This document shows, one piece after another, positions 5,971 through 7,160 of a stretch of DNA of 7,160 bases. The first letter of the stretch is position 1. Each line of letters opens with the position of its first letter. The translations under genes were made by a program, and so were the position numbers. The stretch is from the NCBI GenBank assembly GCA_002779045.1, contig PEXO01000204.1, positions 1-7,160 on the forward strand, in the 5' to 3' direction. The notes under the pieces are model-generated. The model had not been told where the DNA came from, ran no database searches, and worked only from the letters and a program-made list of their open reading frames with translations. The stretch is from Elusimicrobia bacterium CG08_land_8_20_14_0_20_59_10. GTDB taxonomy: Bacteria; Elusimicrobiota; Elusimicrobia; Elusimicrobiales; UBA9959.

Positions 5971-7143
5971 ATGACGACAGAGGCCGTACTGCAGTCGCTA
6001 ATGCGCGGAACCGTTGATATAGTCAGCCGGGAAGAGCTGGCTAAAAAGCTTTCTTCCGGGAAGACGCTGCGCGTGAAACTGGGAGTGGACCCCAGCAGCC
6101 GCGACCTGCACCTGGGGCACAGCGTGGTGCTGGACAAGCTGCGCCAGTTCCAGGACCTGGGACATACCGCCGTCCTGATAATAGGGGACTTCACCGCGCA
6201 GGTAGGCGATCCGTCCGGGCGGGACTCCACCCGCCCCGTCCTTGACGCGGAGACGGTGGCTGCCAACGCCAAGACCTATACCGGGCAGGCATACAAGATC
6301 CTCGACAAAGAGCGCACCGAGATCCGCTTCAACAGCGAATGGCTTAAGCCTTTCATGGGCGGCCAGCCCGGGTCGGGTTCCGATTTTATCACAACCGCCA
6401 AGAACGTGACCGTCTCTACGCTGCTGGGCCGCGAGGATTTCAAGGCGCGCATGGAGGAAGGCAGCCCGCTCAGCCTGCTGGAAATATTGTACCCGGTATT
6501 CCAGGGCTATGATTCGGTAGCCGTGAAAGCCGACATAGAGCTGGGCGGCCAGGACCAGAGGCTCAATGTGCTGATGGGCCGCGACCTGCAGAAGCTCAAC
6601 GGCCAGGAACCGCAGGTAGTGATGACGATGCCGCTGCTCGTCGGGACCGACGGCGTTAAGAAAATGTCCAAGTCGCTGGGCAATTACGTGGCCTTTAACG
6701 ATCAGCCTAACGATATGTTCGGGAAGCTTATGTCCCTCCCGGACGCGCTGATGTATAACTACTACGAACTGCTGACCTCGGAGGACCTGGCCGCCGTTAA
6801 GGCCGGGCACCCGATGGAGGCCAAGAAGAAGCTGGCCGGGCAGATAACGGCGCGTTACCACGGCGCGCAGCAGGCCGCGGCCGCCCGCGCGCATTTCGAG
6901 CAGGTCTTTTCCCGCAAGGAGATCCCGGACGAGATGGAGACTTTCCGCGCAGAAAAGCCCGGCAAGCTTTCCTGCCTGATCGTGGCTTCGGGAATGGCCA
7001 AAGGCATGAACGAGGCCCGCCGTCTGATAGCGCAGGGCGCGGTCCGCCTCGACGGAGAAAAGGTATCGGAAGATATCATTTTCGAGCCGAAGAACTGCGT
7101 GCTGCAGGTGGGGCGGCGAAGCTTCTGCCGGGTCGTGAAATAG
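5971..7143 (+). CDS. tyrS: Tyrosyl-tRNA synthetase
   Basis: Attaches tyrosine to tRNA-Tyr in the cytoplasm via tyrosyl-AMP. From ATG 5971 it is 390 residues, complete, ending at TAG. The class I signature is HLGH at residues 47-50 (DPSSRDLHLGHSVVLDKLRQFQDLGH), followed by IGDFTAQVGDPSGR. The tyrosine pocket segment is YPVFQGYDSVAVKADIELGGQDQ (174-196). KMSKS is at 231-235. A C-terminal S4 RNA-binding domain begins near residue 332 (SCLIVASGMAKGMNEARRLIAQGAV). The short insert-free core and the wording QFQDLGH place it with the TyrZ-like bacterial subgroup rather than the E. coli TyrS subgroup; this assignment is from memory of the families. An in-frame TTG at 5962 would add three residues (MTI); the ATG is preferred because the TTG has no ribosome-binding site either. 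It follows priA by 39 bases, and may have its own promoter there. The last 17 bases of the window after it show nothing recognisable. Confidence 0.96.
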   Translation: MTTEAVLQSLMRGTVDIVSREELAKKLSSGKTLRVKLGVDPSSRDLHLGHSVVLDKLRQFQDLGHTAVLIIGDFTAQVGDPSGRDSTRPVLDAETVAANAKTYTGQAYKILDKERTEIRFNSEWLKPFMGGQPGSGSDFITTAKNVTVSTLLGREDFKARMEEGSPLSLLEILYPVFQGYDSVAVKADIELGGQDQRLNVLMGRDLQKLNGQEPQVVMTMPLLVGTDGVKKMSKSLGNYVAFNDQPNDMFGKLMSLPDALMYNYYELLTSEDLAAVKAGHPMEAKKKLAGQITARYHGAQQAAAARAHFEQVFSRKEIPDEMETFRAEKPGKLSCLIVASGMAKGMNEARRLIAQGAVRLDGEKVSEDIIFEPKNCVLQVGRRSFCRVVK

Positions 7144-7160
7144 TGCGTGTTGTTCATTCC

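Noticed and set aside
5998..6894. 298-codon open frame on the - strand inside tyrS
   Set aside because: The + strand frame carries HLGH, KMSKS and a full S4 domain. The antisense frame is low-complexity, with no recognisable family, and is expected from GC-rich codon bias.

Overview
This is a compact run of housekeeping genes, all on the + strand: the 3' part of pyruvate phosphate dikinase (ppdK), guanylate kinase (gmk), a small omega-like RNA polymerase subunit (rpoZ), a family 4 uracil-DNA glycosylase, the primosomal protein PriA, and tyrosyl-tRNA synthetase (tyrS). Gaps between genes are 14 to 87 bases, so the block could be transcribed as one or two units. I see no transposase, integrase, tRNA, rRNA, CRISPR array, phage gene or convincing intrinsic terminator, and no gene-free stretch over 90 bases.

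Organism: a GC-rich bacterium (about 60% G+C by eye) that still uses ATA for isoleucine and AGG for arginine fairly often. PPDK, a four-cysteine family 4 UDG and a gmk-rpoZ-x-priA order fit several anaerobic or deep-branching Gram-negative lineages. An Elusimicrobiota-like origin is my best guess, but it rests on general impression and is low confidence.

Layout: 2-2059 ppdK, truncated at its 5' end by the window edge; 2057-2143 an imperfect tandem repeat of about 46 bases filling the ppdK-gmk gap; 2147-2779 gmk; 2805-3131 rpoZ-like, the only gene with a strong Shine-Dalgarno sequence; 3146-3922 UDG; 3952-5931 priA; 5971-7143 tyrS, preceded by an AT-rich patch that may be a -10 element for a leaderless message.

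How the genes relate: gmk, rpoZ and priA are a widespread conserved neighbourhood (nucleotide supply, transcription, replication restart). In many bacteria coaBC lies between rpoZ and priA; here a uracil-DNA glycosylase occupies that slot, putting a base-excision enzyme next to a replication-restart factor. PPDK interconverts pyruvate and PEP, and TyrRS charges tRNA-Tyr; both are probably neighbours rather than functional partners.

Most notable: the PriA keeps its N-terminal DNA-binding region, all eight zinc cysteines and its C-terminal domain, but the helicase ATPase motifs (Walker A, the DEEH box, motif V and the QVAGRAGR box) are all eroded. It reads as an intact but helicase-dead PriA. 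Second is the tandem repeat between ppdK and gmk: each copy opens with TGATG, and the second copy encodes a 13-codon reading frame whose stop directly abuts the gmk start codon. The rest of the window looks ordinary.
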